A DNA stretch of 64,000 bases from Roseibium marinum (GTDB lineage: Bacteria; Pseudomonadota; Alphaproteobacteria; Rhizobiales; Stappiaceae): contig NZ_PPCN01000001.1 in assembly GCF_002906165.1 (NCBI RefSeq), positions 1,054,001 to 1,118,000 of the forward strand. Direction: 5' to 3'. The notes beneath the pieces were generated by a model. That model saw nothing but the letters and a program-made list of their open reading frames with translations, was not told where the DNA came from and ran no database searches. How positions within the stretch are numbered: the stretch's first letter is position 1; each line of letters starts with the position of its first letter. This document shows, one piece after another, positions 38,005-46,465 of the stretch. The position numbers and the translations under genes were made by a program.

Positions 38005-38113
38005 GAGCGTGTTGCGCTCAAACGGTTTCCTGGTTTCAGGAAGACGCCCGAGGCAGCGTTTGCATTGCAAATGCGCTCAAGCGTCTTCTGAATTCAATTT
38101 AACGCATCATGCT
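38005..38113. repeat. Palindromic dispersed repeat, copy 1
   Basis: A 109-base imperfect palindrome. Outer ends AGCGTGTTGCG and its counterpart GCATCATGCT are similar in inverted form. GGAAGACGC and GCGTCTTCT pair inside, and the centre is the perfect palindrome TTTGCATTGCAAA. Long stretches, such as CCCGAGGCAGCGTTTGCATT, are identical to copy 2 at 59001-59110. It lies between the convergent DUF934 and carbonic anhydrase genes and may also act as their terminator. Confidence 0.85.
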
Positions 38114-38162
38114 CCAGGACGTCCCGTTTCCGGGGTTCGGAGCAAGATGAACGCGGACTGCC

Positions 38163-39023
38163 TTATTTGGATATCTGCGAAAGAAGGTCCGGATTCATCA
38201 GAAGATTGCGCACGCCGTGTGCGTGGTCTTCCTCAAATACATTGCCGCTCAGCCAGGTGCCGACGGAGGTGAGGTCGAGTTTCACGACTTGAGGCCGAAC
38301 GCTCCAGGTCACCTGAAACGGCGACGCTTTTTCGTTATAGCCCGGACCGGTCGTGGAGCCGGCATAGACGACCGGAGCACCGAGATCATTCGGCAGGTTC
38401 GGAGCCTGGTACAGGCCGTCGATCGTCTCGACCTTTGCCATTTCAGCAAAGTCGGCCGCGCCCGGATCGTTGACCAGGACACCGACCACCGCTTCCACGC
38501 GCAATTGCGGATTGCTGATGGCATCGCTCAGACAGGTGCCCAGGGTCGGGCCGGGTTTCGCCTGTGCGGTCGAATAGACGAAATGGATTTCAATTGTGTC
38601 GCCGGGAACCAGGTCGCCATGCTCGCTGTCGCCGATCTTCTTGTCGACCGGGGCAAGTTCGGCGTCGGTCAGTTTGTCATTGTACTTGAAGCCCGTGCCG
38701 TAGCCATGCCCGTCCCCATTGCCGGCGTAGGTCGTGAAGTCGCCACCCTTGTGCTCGGCGTTTTCATGGAAATGGATATCGCACAGGGTCATTGCCGGAT
38801 AGGCCGGGGCCGCGCCAAAAGCACGATGGTTGCTACCCGCGGTGGCGTCGATGTCCCGGGGCGATTGCGGCCCGAAACCGCCGTCCTTGGTTGCCGCGGC
38901 CAGTGCCGCGCGCTGTTCGGCGATAACCGCGTCGGAAACGGCTCCTTCGGCGGCCATCGCGGCGCTGCTGAAAAGACCGGCGGCCAGTACTGTCGATGCA
39001 AGCACATATTTCATTCCAGACAT
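38163..39023 (-). CDS. Delta-class carbonic anhydrase, periplasmic
   Basis: A 286-residue secreted protein. The signal peptide ends near AAMA. The motif CDIHFHENAEHKG carries the cysteine and two histidines expected to bind the metal in delta-class carbonic anhydrases, and GDTIEIHFVYSTAQ and VEAVVGVLVND fit the family. It would interconvert carbon dioxide and bicarbonate in the periplasm. Delta enzymes were first known from diatoms and related bacterial proteins occur in marine species. ATG 39023 follows GGAGACGAACG; the longer frame lacks a signal peptide. Confidence 0.85.
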   Translation of the reverse strand: MSGMKYVLASTVLAAGLFSSAAMAAEGAVSDAVIAEQRAALAAATKDGGFGPQSPRDIDATAGSNHRAFGAAPAYPAMTLCDIHFHENAEHKGGDFTTYAGNGDGHGYGTGFKYNDKLTDAELAPVDKKIGDSEHGDLVPGDTIEIHFVYSTAQAKPGPTLGTCLSDAISNPQLRVEAVVGVLVNDPGAADFAEMAKVETIDGLYQAPNLPNDLGAPVVYAGSTTGPGYNEKASPFQVTWSVRPQVVKLDLTSVGTWLSGNVFEEDHAHGVRNLLMNPDLLSQISK

Positions 39024-39566
39024 CGTTCGTCTCCATAAGTTTGTCGATACTGACCGTACAATCGAGCAAGCGCAGTTCTGGTTGAGGTTGGAATGATGCG
39101 GGGTGCAAATGGCGGTCACAAAAGCCCGTTGGCGGGCTGCCGTTACCGATGAAATCAACCGCCGGCACGATCCTTCCCCCGGCGCACGGAACCCGAGGTT
39201 GTGCCCGATGTCAAGGTATGGCAGCGGCAATATCATGTTTGCAGTCAACAAGATATGAAAGCCTCCTGATAGTTTCGACAGGTACGGGAAAGGCAGGTGG
39301 CGGGTGAAAGCCCTCAGCTTGAACCGGTGAAGTCATCCGGGTTTCATTCAACTCCACATGGCTGCATCCCGTTTTCCGGAAACATCGGCAAGAGCAAGCT
39401 GAAAGTTTCAACCCGGATGAGAGCCGCGACGGACAGACGTTCGAAAAGGCGATTTCGAACGTTCCGGATCGTGTATCCGGGCGCATTTCCAGCCGCCGTC
39501 CCTCAAATGCCGGGTGTTGCCGCCATGAGCAGCAACGCATCCTTCATTGCATCAGGGACTTCAGAC
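39024..39566. other. Intergenic space upstream of the carbonic anhydrase gene
   Basis: About 540 bases between divergent genes. The promoters of both should be here. I see no hairpin with a T-run, no repeat matching the others and no supported gene. Confidence 0.4.
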
Positions 39567-40175
39567 ATGCCGGCTTATCCTTCCGTTCTTTCGCTTGTGG
39601 CGCTTCAGGCGGCGCTGCTTTTCACGCCCGTCGCGGCCGCCGCGCAGCAAACCGATCGAGGGGCGGGCCAAGGAGAGAACCGGGCAACGCGCCCGGCCGT
39701 TCGCACGCAGAGCGGGCAACAGATCCCCGCCGGGGCATTGGGGATTGCTCAAATCGATGCACCGCGCGTGGCAACGCTGCTGCAACTGCGGGGGATGACC
39801 GGACATGGCACCGTGACCTTGCGGGGCGCCATCTTGGGAGACGCCACCTTGCGGGGCGAAGGCGAAGAGGACTGCCTGTCGCTCCCCGTCCGCTTCGTTG
39901 CGGGCGATTTTGGCGGTGAGAACATCTCCGTTCAGGCGGCGGAGCCCATTCGGCTGATTATCCGCACGCAGCGCGTCGCCAGGACGCTGGCGGAAGGCGG
40001 CGACGTGGTCAGCGACATGTACCGTATCGCCACCCTTCCGGACGATCCCGACGCGGATATCGTCATTGAGAGCGGCCTTGGCGCCAGCCACGGCTTCGTC
40101 CTCAATCCGGGAAGCTCCGTTGCCGCGGACATTTTCGGCGCGAGCGTGCGTCATGTGACGTGCACGGAGCAATAG
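39567..40175 (+). CDS. Hypothetical secreted protein
   Basis: About 202 residues. The start is taken at MPAYPSVLSLVALQAALLFTPVAAAA, a good signal peptide, and a longer frame upstream is not conserved-looking. The mature part has a Gln/Arg-rich stretch, then a beta-rich region (GTVTLRGAILGDATLRG, VRFVAGDFGGENISVQAAEPIRLIIRTQRV) and ends with a cysteine near VRHVTCTEQ. I do not recognise a family. It is a lone gene between a divergent carbonic anhydrase and a repeat. Codon use looks like that of its neighbours, which supports it being real, but evidence is moderate. Confidence 0.5.
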   Translation: MPAYPSVLSLVALQAALLFTPVAAAAQQTDRGAGQGENRATRPAVRTQSGQQIPAGALGIAQIDAPRVATLLQLRGMTGHGTVTLRGAILGDATLRGEGEEDCLSLPVRFVAGDFGGENISVQAAEPIRLIIRTQRVARTLAEGGDVVSDMYRIATLPDDPDADIVIESGLGASHGFVLNPGSSVAADIFGASVRHVTCTEQ

Positions 40176-40246
40176 GACCGGCACGGCGTGGAACGTTCAG
40201 CGGGCTGTTCCCTCGGCCCGTCCCCTCGGCCCGTCTCCAATTTCGA

Positions 40247-40345
40247 CCTCATCCTGAGGAAGGCCGAAGGCCTGTCTCGAAGGATGGGCCGCGAACACCT
40301 GAGCCATCCTTTGAGACGCGCGCAAGCGCGTTCCTCAGGATGAGG
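40247..40345. repeat. Inverted-repeat element with CCTCATCCTGAGGA ends
   Basis: Outer arms CCTCATCCTGAGGA (40247-40260) and TCCTCAGGATGAGG (40332-40345) are perfect complements, with smaller inverted arms inside (GTCTCGAAGGATG and CATCCTTTGAGAC). Such elements are frequent between genes in Rhizobiales. Only one copy is seen in this window. Confidence 0.8.
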
Positions 40346-40376
40346 CGGAGTGCAGGCGTGCCCTGCGGGAACGGCT

Positions 40377-41402
40377 CTAGCCGTCCGCCCCCTTCGCGCG
40401 AAACCGGGACGGCGTTTGCCCGGTGATCCTGCGGAATTCCGTGTTGAAGCTCGATTTGCTGACAAAACCGGCCTCGAACATCACTTCGGTGATCGGCAGG
40501 GAGGTCTCCCGCAGGGTTTTCTGTGCGTGGCGAACGCGAAAGCCGTTGATGTAGCGGGAAAAATTCTCTCCGGTGACGCGATTGATCGCCGCCGAGACAT
40601 CGCGCGCGGGTACCGACAGCCGCCGCGCCACCCGCGCAAGCGTCAGGTTGCTGTCCGTATAGATGTGTTTTTCGCTCATGAGCGCATCGAGCGCGCTCAT
40701 CACCGCGCGGTCGCTGTCGCCCGGCTGTTCGTCGGCTTTGACCGCACCGTCCTTCCTGATCCCCGGCAACATCGAGGCGCCGACGAGGGCGGCGACAAAG
40801 ACGAATGCCGTCAGAACGCCCGACATGCCGGTCAGGAATGTCATGATGAAGCCGTCCCCGGCCAGCAGGCTGGCCGCGACGATCAGGAGATCGGCGGCAA
40901 CCATCATGCCGAGCAGGATGCATGTGCCATGGATCGCGAGCCGCAGGATGCGCATCGCGTTCGGCGCGACATGCACGAATTCATCCGCGTCGCAGAACAG
41001 CAGCCGCGCCATCCGGAAAAGATAGAAACTCGTGATGCCGAGGACGAAGACGTCCGCCGAGGCCGGGAAGTCCGCCAGCATGGCCAGTTGCACGAGGACG
41101 ACCGGCGCGCCGTTGACAAGCAGCGTCCCGCGCCAGTTGGCCCCGCCGTCCTGGGTGAGCGCCGCGAAGCCGAGATAGGCCGAGGGCGCGACCATCACCG
41201 CCACGAACGGCTGCACCCGCGCCGCCCAGGCCGCGTCGAACGAAAGCCGAAACCCCAGCAGCACCCCGATGGCCGCCAGAGCCAGAAGAAACAGACAGAG
41301 AAAAAAGCGCGCCGCCCCCGTCAACCGCGCCTCCTGCGCCAGCGCGAAGGCGGCAATGGTCGTCAGGACACTGACCAGCCAGACAAACGGCACCGTGATC
41401 AT
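40377..41402 (-). CDS. Membrane-bound AraC-family transcriptional regulator
   Basis: A 341-residue regulator. The first about 220 residues have six to seven hydrophobic segments (from VPFVWLVSVLTTIAAFALA to FLTGMSGVLTAFVFVAALVGA), and the last 100 form an AraC helix-turn-helix domain with ARRLSVPARDVSAAINRVTG and MFEAGFVSKSSFNTEFRRITGQTPS. The arrangement suggests a membrane sensor tied directly to DNA binding. Target and signal are unknown, as no gene beside it looks like an obvious partner. GGGAGGAAAGC precedes the ATG. Confidence 0.88.
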   Translation of the reverse strand: MITVPFVWLVSVLTTIAAFALAQEARLTGAARFFLCLFLLALAAIGVLLGFRLSFDAAWAARVQPFVAVMVAPSAYLGFAALTQDGGANWRGTLLVNGAPVVLVQLAMLADFPASADVFVLGITSFYLFRMARLLFCDADEFVHVAPNAMRILRLAIHGTCILLGMMVAADLLIVAASLLAGDGFIMTFLTGMSGVLTAFVFVAALVGASMLPGIRKDGAVKADEQPGDSDRAVMSALDALMSEKHIYTDSNLTLARVARRLSVPARDVSAAINRVTGENFSRYINGFRVRHAQKTLRETSLPITEVMFEAGFVSKSSFNTEFRRITGQTPSRFRAKGADG

Positions 41403-41742
41403 GCTTTCCTCCCCCCGGAGCCCCTAGGACCGCTCCCGCCGTCCGTCTGTTCCGGTGTGTTCGAAAAACGGGGGCGGGTCAACTGTGGGGGGCTGGTACG
41501 AGGAGTTTACGGGGGGCGGAATGGGTGACCATGACCGACGTTCGGTCGTCGTTTGGAGGGATGACCGCTTTGAGTTTCAAGTCGGTCGTTCGCGTCATCA
41601 GATATGCTTCCCTGAACCGGACAATCGCATCAGGATTCCAGGTATGCGCACAAGCCGGCTTTCGTTGCGCTCTTGGCCCAGGTCTCGAAGGGTGGGTTCG
41701 CCCCTTGTTGCGGCTCGCATGAACGGCTGCTACCCCGATAAA
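41403..41742. other. Intergenic space between AraC and LysR genes
   Basis: About 340 bases. Overlapping open frames exist on the plus strand, but none has a family match or a good start. No terminator or repeat is evident. The promoter of the AraC gene should be within the first 100 bases. Confidence 0.35.
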
Positions 41743-42648
41743 TTACCGCTGAAATTCTTCTTGCAGCCAATCGAGGAGCGCCTGGGTTTCCCTGTGATTG
41801 CCGGGCCTTATCCCGCGAAACACTGAAATTTCAGCCGGGCGCCTGACAACCTCTTCACAAGGCCGGATAAGCTTGCCTTCTTCCAAGAGGCTGCTCACGG
41901 TCCGTCTCCAACCCAAGGCGATGCCTTGGCCGGCGACAGAGGCCTGTAGCACCAGCGGGTAGTTGTCAAAAGTGATCGGATGTCCGTCTTGCCGAGAAGT
42001 CATGCCGACGGCGTCGAACCAGTCCGGCCAGTCCATCCAGTCCTGAGGGATAACCCTATGCGAGAGCAAGGGAAATTCATGCAAATCCGGTGGGTGAACT
42101 GGAAGCGTCACACCTTCCATCAAGTTCGGGGCGGCAACCGGGAAAATTTCGTCCGATACGGTGAAAGCCAGATGGGCACTGCCGGAAGCGCGACCGGATG
42201 TTTGGATGGCAACGTCAAAAAGCTCGGCGGCTTGGGTCAGAGGAGCCAATGAGCTGACGACGCGAACCTCGACACCGGGATGGCGCTCATGAAAGCGCGA
42301 GAGGCGCGGCATCAGCCAGTAAAAGGCCTCGCAAAGCTGACAGTGCAGAAGGAGCCCCTGGGGATGGCGAACGCCGCGAAGCTCTGCTGCTTCGGTTGCA
42401 ATGTCGGTTAATGCAGCGCTGACGACGCGACCGAAGCGGCGTCCCTCCTCGGTGAGGAATACGGCCCGGTTACGTCGTTCGAAAAGACGGACACCCAGAT
42501 AATCTTCGAGCGCGGCGACCTGTTTGCTGACGGCCGTCTGGGTCAGGCCAAGCTCGGTGGCCGCATCGGTAAAGCTCTCCAGGCGCGCTGCTGCTTCAAA
42601 CGGACGGAGGCGCGTCAATGGTGGTAGGGCACGGGCTTTATAATCCAT
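41743..42648 (-). CDS. LysR-family transcriptional regulator (GcvA-like)
   Basis: A 301-residue LysR protein. LPPLTRLRPFEAAARLESFTDAATELGLTQTAVSKQVAALEDYLG is the helix-turn-helix with the PPL-LRxFEAAARHxSF pattern of the GcvA/AmpR-like group; only its key residues are cited. The remainder is the effector-binding domain. It is divergent from the EamA-type exporter at 42718, with 69 bases between starts, the usual arrangement for a LysR regulator and its target. Ligand unknown. Confidence 0.88.
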   Translation of the reverse strand: MDYKARALPPLTRLRPFEAAARLESFTDAATELGLTQTAVSKQVAALEDYLGVRLFERRNRAVFLTEEGRRFGRVVSAALTDIATEAAELRGVRHPQGLLLHCQLCEAFYWLMPRLSRFHERHPGVEVRVVSSLAPLTQAAELFDVAIQTSGRASGSAHLAFTVSDEIFPVAAPNLMEGVTLPVHPPDLHEFPLLSHRVIPQDWMDWPDWFDAVGMTSRQDGHPITFDNYPLVLQASVAGQGIALGWRRTVSSLLEEGKLIRPCEEVVRRPAEISVFRGIRPGNHRETQALLDWLQEEFQR

Positions 42649-42717
42649 TCCAAAAACTCATGCATTTTTGCCAATTATTCGATTTTTTAACACGTTGCTA
42701 TCTGCTTTCCATCTTTT

Positions 42718-43665
42718 ATGGAATGGATTGTCTCACGTTTAAGCTCATTTGGCCCCGGCAAGCTCGGGGTCGCCGCTATTGTGGTCGCTGTCTTTTTACT
42801 TTCACTGTCCGACGTCTTGGTGAAAGACGCGGGTGAACGGTTCGGTCTTGGGCAGATCGTCTTCCTGAGGTCGCTCGTAGCCGGCGTTGTGATCGCCGGC
42901 GCAGTAATGGCAGTCTCAAATGAAAAGCGGTTCTCGCCCATGCGCCCGGCATGGGTGTGGGCACGCAGCCTCTGCCTCACAGCCATGTGGTTCTGCTACT
43001 ACGCGGCTCTGCCGTCGATGTCCCTCTCTCTCGCGGCTGCGTGCTACTACTCTTCGCCGGCCTGGATGGCACTCCTTGCGCGGTTCGTTCTGAAGGAAGA
43101 GGTGAATGGCTTGCATTGGGTTGCGATCATGCTCACGCTTTCAGGCGTGTTACTCGTGACCAATCCAGCCGTCGGCAACCTGCCGCCAGCCACAGTTCTT
43201 CCCTTGATCGCGGCCTTTTTCTATGCTCTCGCGGCAATAATCACCCGAAGCCGTTGCCGGGACGAAGCACCCGCGATCATGGCGCTGAACCTGAATATCA
43301 CCCTTGTGTTCACCAGCGGCATCTTCATCATAGGTCTTGCGCTGTTCGCGCAGGTAGGAACCGAAAGTTTCGTATCCGCGGTCTGGCCCACGTTAAGGCT
43401 TGAGGACTGGCTTTTGGCGACCCTGCTTGGCTTGCTGCTCGCCGTTATTGCGACTGCCGTCGCCCAGTCCTACAGGCTGGCACCCACGCCGGTCGTAGGC
43501 GTGTTCGACAACGCCTATCTTCTGTTCGCGGCATTGTGGAGTGCGGCCCTTTTTGACGAAATGCCCACCATACGGGAGGCAGGTGGAATGACGCTGATTG
43601 TGGCAGGCGCCATCCTTGTGACATGGAAAAAACCTTCAAGCGATGCCATGATCGCGGACGATTGA
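42718..43665 (+). CDS. EamA/DMT-family transporter
   Basis: A 315-residue membrane protein with ten hydrophobic segments in two EamA halves, typical of drug/metabolite exporters. The first half includes LLSLSDVLVKDAGERFGLGQIVFLRSL, and the second ends with NAYLLFAALWSAALFDEMPTIREAGGMTLIVAGA. It probably exports an amino acid or other metabolite. The start lacks a ribosome binding site, so a downstream start or a leaderless message is possible. Divergent from the LysR gene, which likely controls it. Confidence 0.85.
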   Translation: MEWIVSRLSSFGPGKLGVAAIVVAVFLLSLSDVLVKDAGERFGLGQIVFLRSLVAGVVIAGAVMAVSNEKRFSPMRPAWVWARSLCLTAMWFCYYAALPSMSLSLAAACYYSSPAWMALLARFVLKEEVNGLHWVAIMLTLSGVLLVTNPAVGNLPPATVLPLIAAFFYALAAIITRSRCRDEAPAIMALNLNITLVFTSGIFIIGLALFAQVGTESFVSAVWPTLRLEDWLLATLLGLLLAVIATAVAQSYRLAPTPVVGVFDNAYLLFAALWSAALFDEMPTIREAGGMTLIVAGAILVTWKKPSSDAMIADD

Positions 43666-43967
43666 CAGTGACCCAATAAACGCAGAAAAATTCTGGCCGG
43701 ATATTTTCAAATTCATGCGTCACGCGTGAGACAGCAGCCGACCATCGAGAGAGAAAACATGAGATTGAAAATTCCACGACGGCTCAGCCGGTCAGCTGGG
43801 ATGGCCAGGGGCTTGAGGCACGTCCGCAAACGTCCGGACGAAGTCCATTCTACCGAAGAGCGTCTATTACGACCCAGGGAACGAAGCTGAAAATGAACAT
43901 CACGAACACCTCGTTTCGTTCGCGGAACGCCACCTGTCACCTTGGCCCAAACTTGTGAAAGCTCGAC
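43666..43967. other. Intergenic space before the LysE gene
   Basis: About 300 bases. A 43-codon open frame from ATG 43759 is basic and unconvincing. I see no hairpin, repeat or family match. Confidence 0.35.
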
Positions 43968-44588
43968 ATGCCTCTTGAAAACTGGATCGCATTTACGGTC
44001 GCTTGCATCGTCCTGACACTTATTCCGGGACCCAGCGTTCTTCTTGTTGTCGGCCAGGCGCTGACCAGAGGTGAGAAAGCCGCGATGATGTGCGTTGCCG
44101 GAGATCTGATCGGCGGCCTCGTTTTGATGCTCCTGTCCTTCTTGGGAGTTGGCGCAGTCCTCGCGGCCTCCGCGCTCCTCTTTCAGGCGGTAAAGTGGAT
44201 GGGCGTATTATATCTGGCATATCTTGGATGTCGCCAGATTGTCGATGCCCGAAAGGACATGTTTGAGTTGTCCGGATCCGGGAACACGTCCACAGGGTGG
44301 GGCAGTCTGTGCGCAGGAGCCGTTACGGCAGTCCTGAATCCCAAAGCGATTGTCTTCTACATGGCCTTTCTGGCGCAGTTCATAGACCCTGCCGGGAATC
44401 TTGTCCGGCAGATGACGATTTTAACCGCAACTTCGACCCTTGTGGTTGCAGTACTGCTCTCGGCTTACGCCGTCATCGCCATTCGTGCCCGTCAGGTATT
44501 CCAAAGCAGAGCGGCTAGGCAGAAGGTCGGCTATGCCGGAGGCACGTTTCTACTTGGCGGCAGCATATTGATAGCTGCTTCGCGGTAG
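43968..44588 (+). CDS. LysE/RhtB-family amino acid exporter
   Basis: A 206-residue membrane protein with six hydrophobic segments, the RhtB family length. The N-terminal signature LTLIPGPSVLLVVGQALTRG and the middle LNPKAIVFYMAFLAQFIDP are family hallmarks. It exports a neutral or basic amino acid or homoserine-type compound. It stands alone after the EamA exporter with 302 bases between, so a shared operon is uncertain, but both may belong to one export theme. Confidence 0.9.
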   Translation: MPLENWIAFTVACIVLTLIPGPSVLLVVGQALTRGEKAAMMCVAGDLIGGLVLMLLSFLGVGAVLAASALLFQAVKWMGVLYLAYLGCRQIVDARKDMFELSGSGNTSTGWGSLCAGAVTAVLNPKAIVFYMAFLAQFIDPAGNLVRQMTILTATSTLVVAVLLSAYAVIAIRARQVFQSRAARQKVGYAGGTFLLGGSILIAASR

Positions 44589-44953
44589 ATTTCAGGATAA
44601 CGGCTGGTGCCAACGGCCTTCATTTTCACAATCAGAGCCATTCCGGGATTACTGGTGCAAGCATCACCGGAAGCAAATTTTCCATTGGCAACATTGAACT
44701 TGGAGCGTGAGTTCACAAAGCATGGGGCGAGTTTTGGAAACGTGGGCAAACCCGCCATTTACACACGCGTCGAATGACCGCTGTTGCTGTTCCGATCTCC
44801 AGAAGCCGCAACCCGCAATCGGGTCCCACTCACGACGGTCAGCGTAGCGTCACCAGGAGCCCGAAAAGTCCGCTTGGCAGCCGTTGGTGCGAAGCGCAGC
44901 GAACGGGTGACGGATGTGCGCCGCAAGCCGACTTGGGAATTCAAGCGATATAA
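44589..44953. other. Intergenic space after the LysE gene
   Basis: About 365 bases up to the MITE-like element. Short open frames on the minus strand have no family match. No terminator is clear. Confidence 0.35.
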
Positions 44954-45119
44954 CTAGGGTCTGTGGACAATTAGGTTTGGGTCGCGGCACGAGCCGGATT
45001 TCGGTGTCCGAACAGGAGGAAAGTCCGCAGTGGTGCCCCCCACCACAAGGACTTTCCGACGCAGTCGGGACCGAAATCCGCCAAATCTCGACCAAATCCT
45101 TATTGTCCACAGATCCTAG
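44954..45119. mobile_element. MITE-like element with IS5-type ends and CTAG duplication
   Basis: A 158-base element (44958-45115) is flanked by CTAG on both sides (44954-44957 and 45116-45119). Its ends, GGTCTGTGGACAATTAGG and, inverted, GATCTGTGGACAATAAGG, are near-identical for over 20 bases. Inner arms also pair (GGATTTCGGT/ACCGAAATCC and GGAAAGTCC/GGACTTTCC), so the whole element folds into one hairpin. It has no transposase. The 4-base CTAG duplication is the form made by IS5-group transposases. Confidence 0.75.
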
Positions 45120-45185
45120 CACCCAGCTCTCATCTTTGTTTTGTTGAGGCCACCAATTCAGCCCCGGAAAAAGTGGGTGAGGCCC

Positions 45186-45905
45186 TCAGTAGATCCCTGG
45201 AATCAATCGATAAAGCACGCGCTGCGCATAGTCTCGATAGCCCGGCAACTCTTCCTGTAGAGTCTCGTCTTCCAGTACGGTTCTGATCACCGCGATGATC
45301 AACGCCACCGCAGCCGGAATAAGTGTCCACAACGAGCCCAAGGCCAGCACAATACCAAGCAGTGGCAGAATATTTCCTGCATAGCCCGGATGCCGCACAA
45401 TCCGGTATGGGCCGCTGTCACACACCACATGCCCGCGATCCGTCTGAATACGCACCACGCTCAAGAAAAAGCGGTTCTCCGCCAATGCCCACGCAGCGAA
45501 AGCGTATCCGAGCGAGATCAAGATGAAGCCGAGCACGATGAGCCATAACGGAAATTCGGGGGACCAGCCATAGCGGTGGTCTAGCCCTGCGACAATGACC
45601 ATCGGGAACCCAATACTCAGCGCCATCAGCGGAGCAAGCACTTTGTCCCAAGCTTTCGCGCTTTGAAAATTCCCAATATTTTGTCGTTCGGCCATCAAGC
45701 CCGGATGCCGCTGTTCCGCCCAAATGCGCCCCCCTATGCCTGCGACAACGATCAGCAGGGAATAGATCCACGCCTGCCACCAACCGAAATCTCCTCCGCA
45801 GGCCAATAAAGCCAGTGGGATAGAGAGATACACCACAACTATACCGAGCCATTGGCGCAGGGGTTCTGTTTGAACCGCCTTATGACTAACCATCTTCGAT
45901 GACAT
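45186..45905 (-). CDS. Isoprenylcysteine methyltransferase-family membrane protein
   Basis: A 239-residue membrane protein with about five to six hydrophobic segments. The C-terminal part has the ICMT/PEMT-like motif GPYRIVRHPGYAGNILPLLGIVLALGS and a terminal EELPGYRDYAQRVLYRLIPGIY. Bacterial members are S-adenosylmethionine-dependent methyltransferases or related enzymes of mostly unknown substrate. It lies between the MITE-like element and a long non-coding stretch, with no operon partner. Codon use looks slightly less GC-biased than neighbours. Confidence 0.8.
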   Translation of the reverse strand: MSSKMVSHKAVQTEPLRQWLGIVVVYLSIPLALLACGGDFGWWQAWIYSLLIVVAGIGGRIWAEQRHPGLMAERQNIGNFQSAKAWDKVLAPLMALSIGFPMVIVAGLDHRYGWSPEFPLWLIVLGFILISLGYAFAAWALAENRFFLSVVRIQTDRGHVVCDSGPYRIVRHPGYAGNILPLLGIVLALGSLWTLIPAAVALIIAVIRTVLEDETLQEELPGYRDYAQRVLYRLIPGIY

Positions 45906-46465
45906 ATCTTTCCCCCAAACTCACCCGACTTCTATTAAGCGCCCAATGAATGAAATTACCAGGCTGCGCGGCTTTTGGCGCAGGTCCAGTGGGATGCTCG
46001 GTTAGCCCAACCTAGCTAAGGGTGTCGAAGGAAAAAGCCCCACAAACTGAAGGTCGGCTAAGGCCGTGACTTTGGACCGGGATAAGCCGCTTGCTCACCC
46101 CGCTCTGCCTACCATGTGCTGCTGTTCGGAACTGCCCCATGATCTACCTTGAAAAACGAAACCCCATGGATTGGAGTGCGCGGGCCGCGGCTTCCTGTAT
46201 AAGAGGCTTTCGAAGGCCAGACGGCACCCGAAACCGTTAGCCAGAGTGGACATTGAAGCGCTCACATCAGGGTCTCAGAAACGGTCGATAATTAAACTTG
46301 CCGTCCCTGACCGGGATGGGGTGGTTTTCAGATCGGCTGGTAAATCGCTATTTGCTCGTCCGTGAAGAGACCGTGCTTGACTAATTCTGCCTTCGCAGCG
46401 GCCGGGACACCGTCCGGTTTCGCCCGCTCGACGGCCCAAGGCGCCGCATTTTACTGAGGAGGGTA
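45906..46465. other. Long non-coding stretch with a coding remnant
   Basis: About 560 bases. On the minus strand, around 46456-46334, a short frame reads AAPWAVERAKPDGVPAAAKAELV and ends EQIAIYQPI before a stop, with an upstream stop in the same frame. It looks like the tail of a lost gene, of a family I cannot name. The rest has no convincing gene, terminator or repeat. Confidence 0.35.

Noticed and set aside
39211..39540. 109-codon minus-strand frame upstream of the carbonic anhydrase
   Set aside because: Irregular cysteine/arginine-rich composition, no family and lies in the promoter space.
43666..43967. Possible gene remnant before the LysE gene
   Set aside because: Short frames on both strands, none with a recognisable motif.
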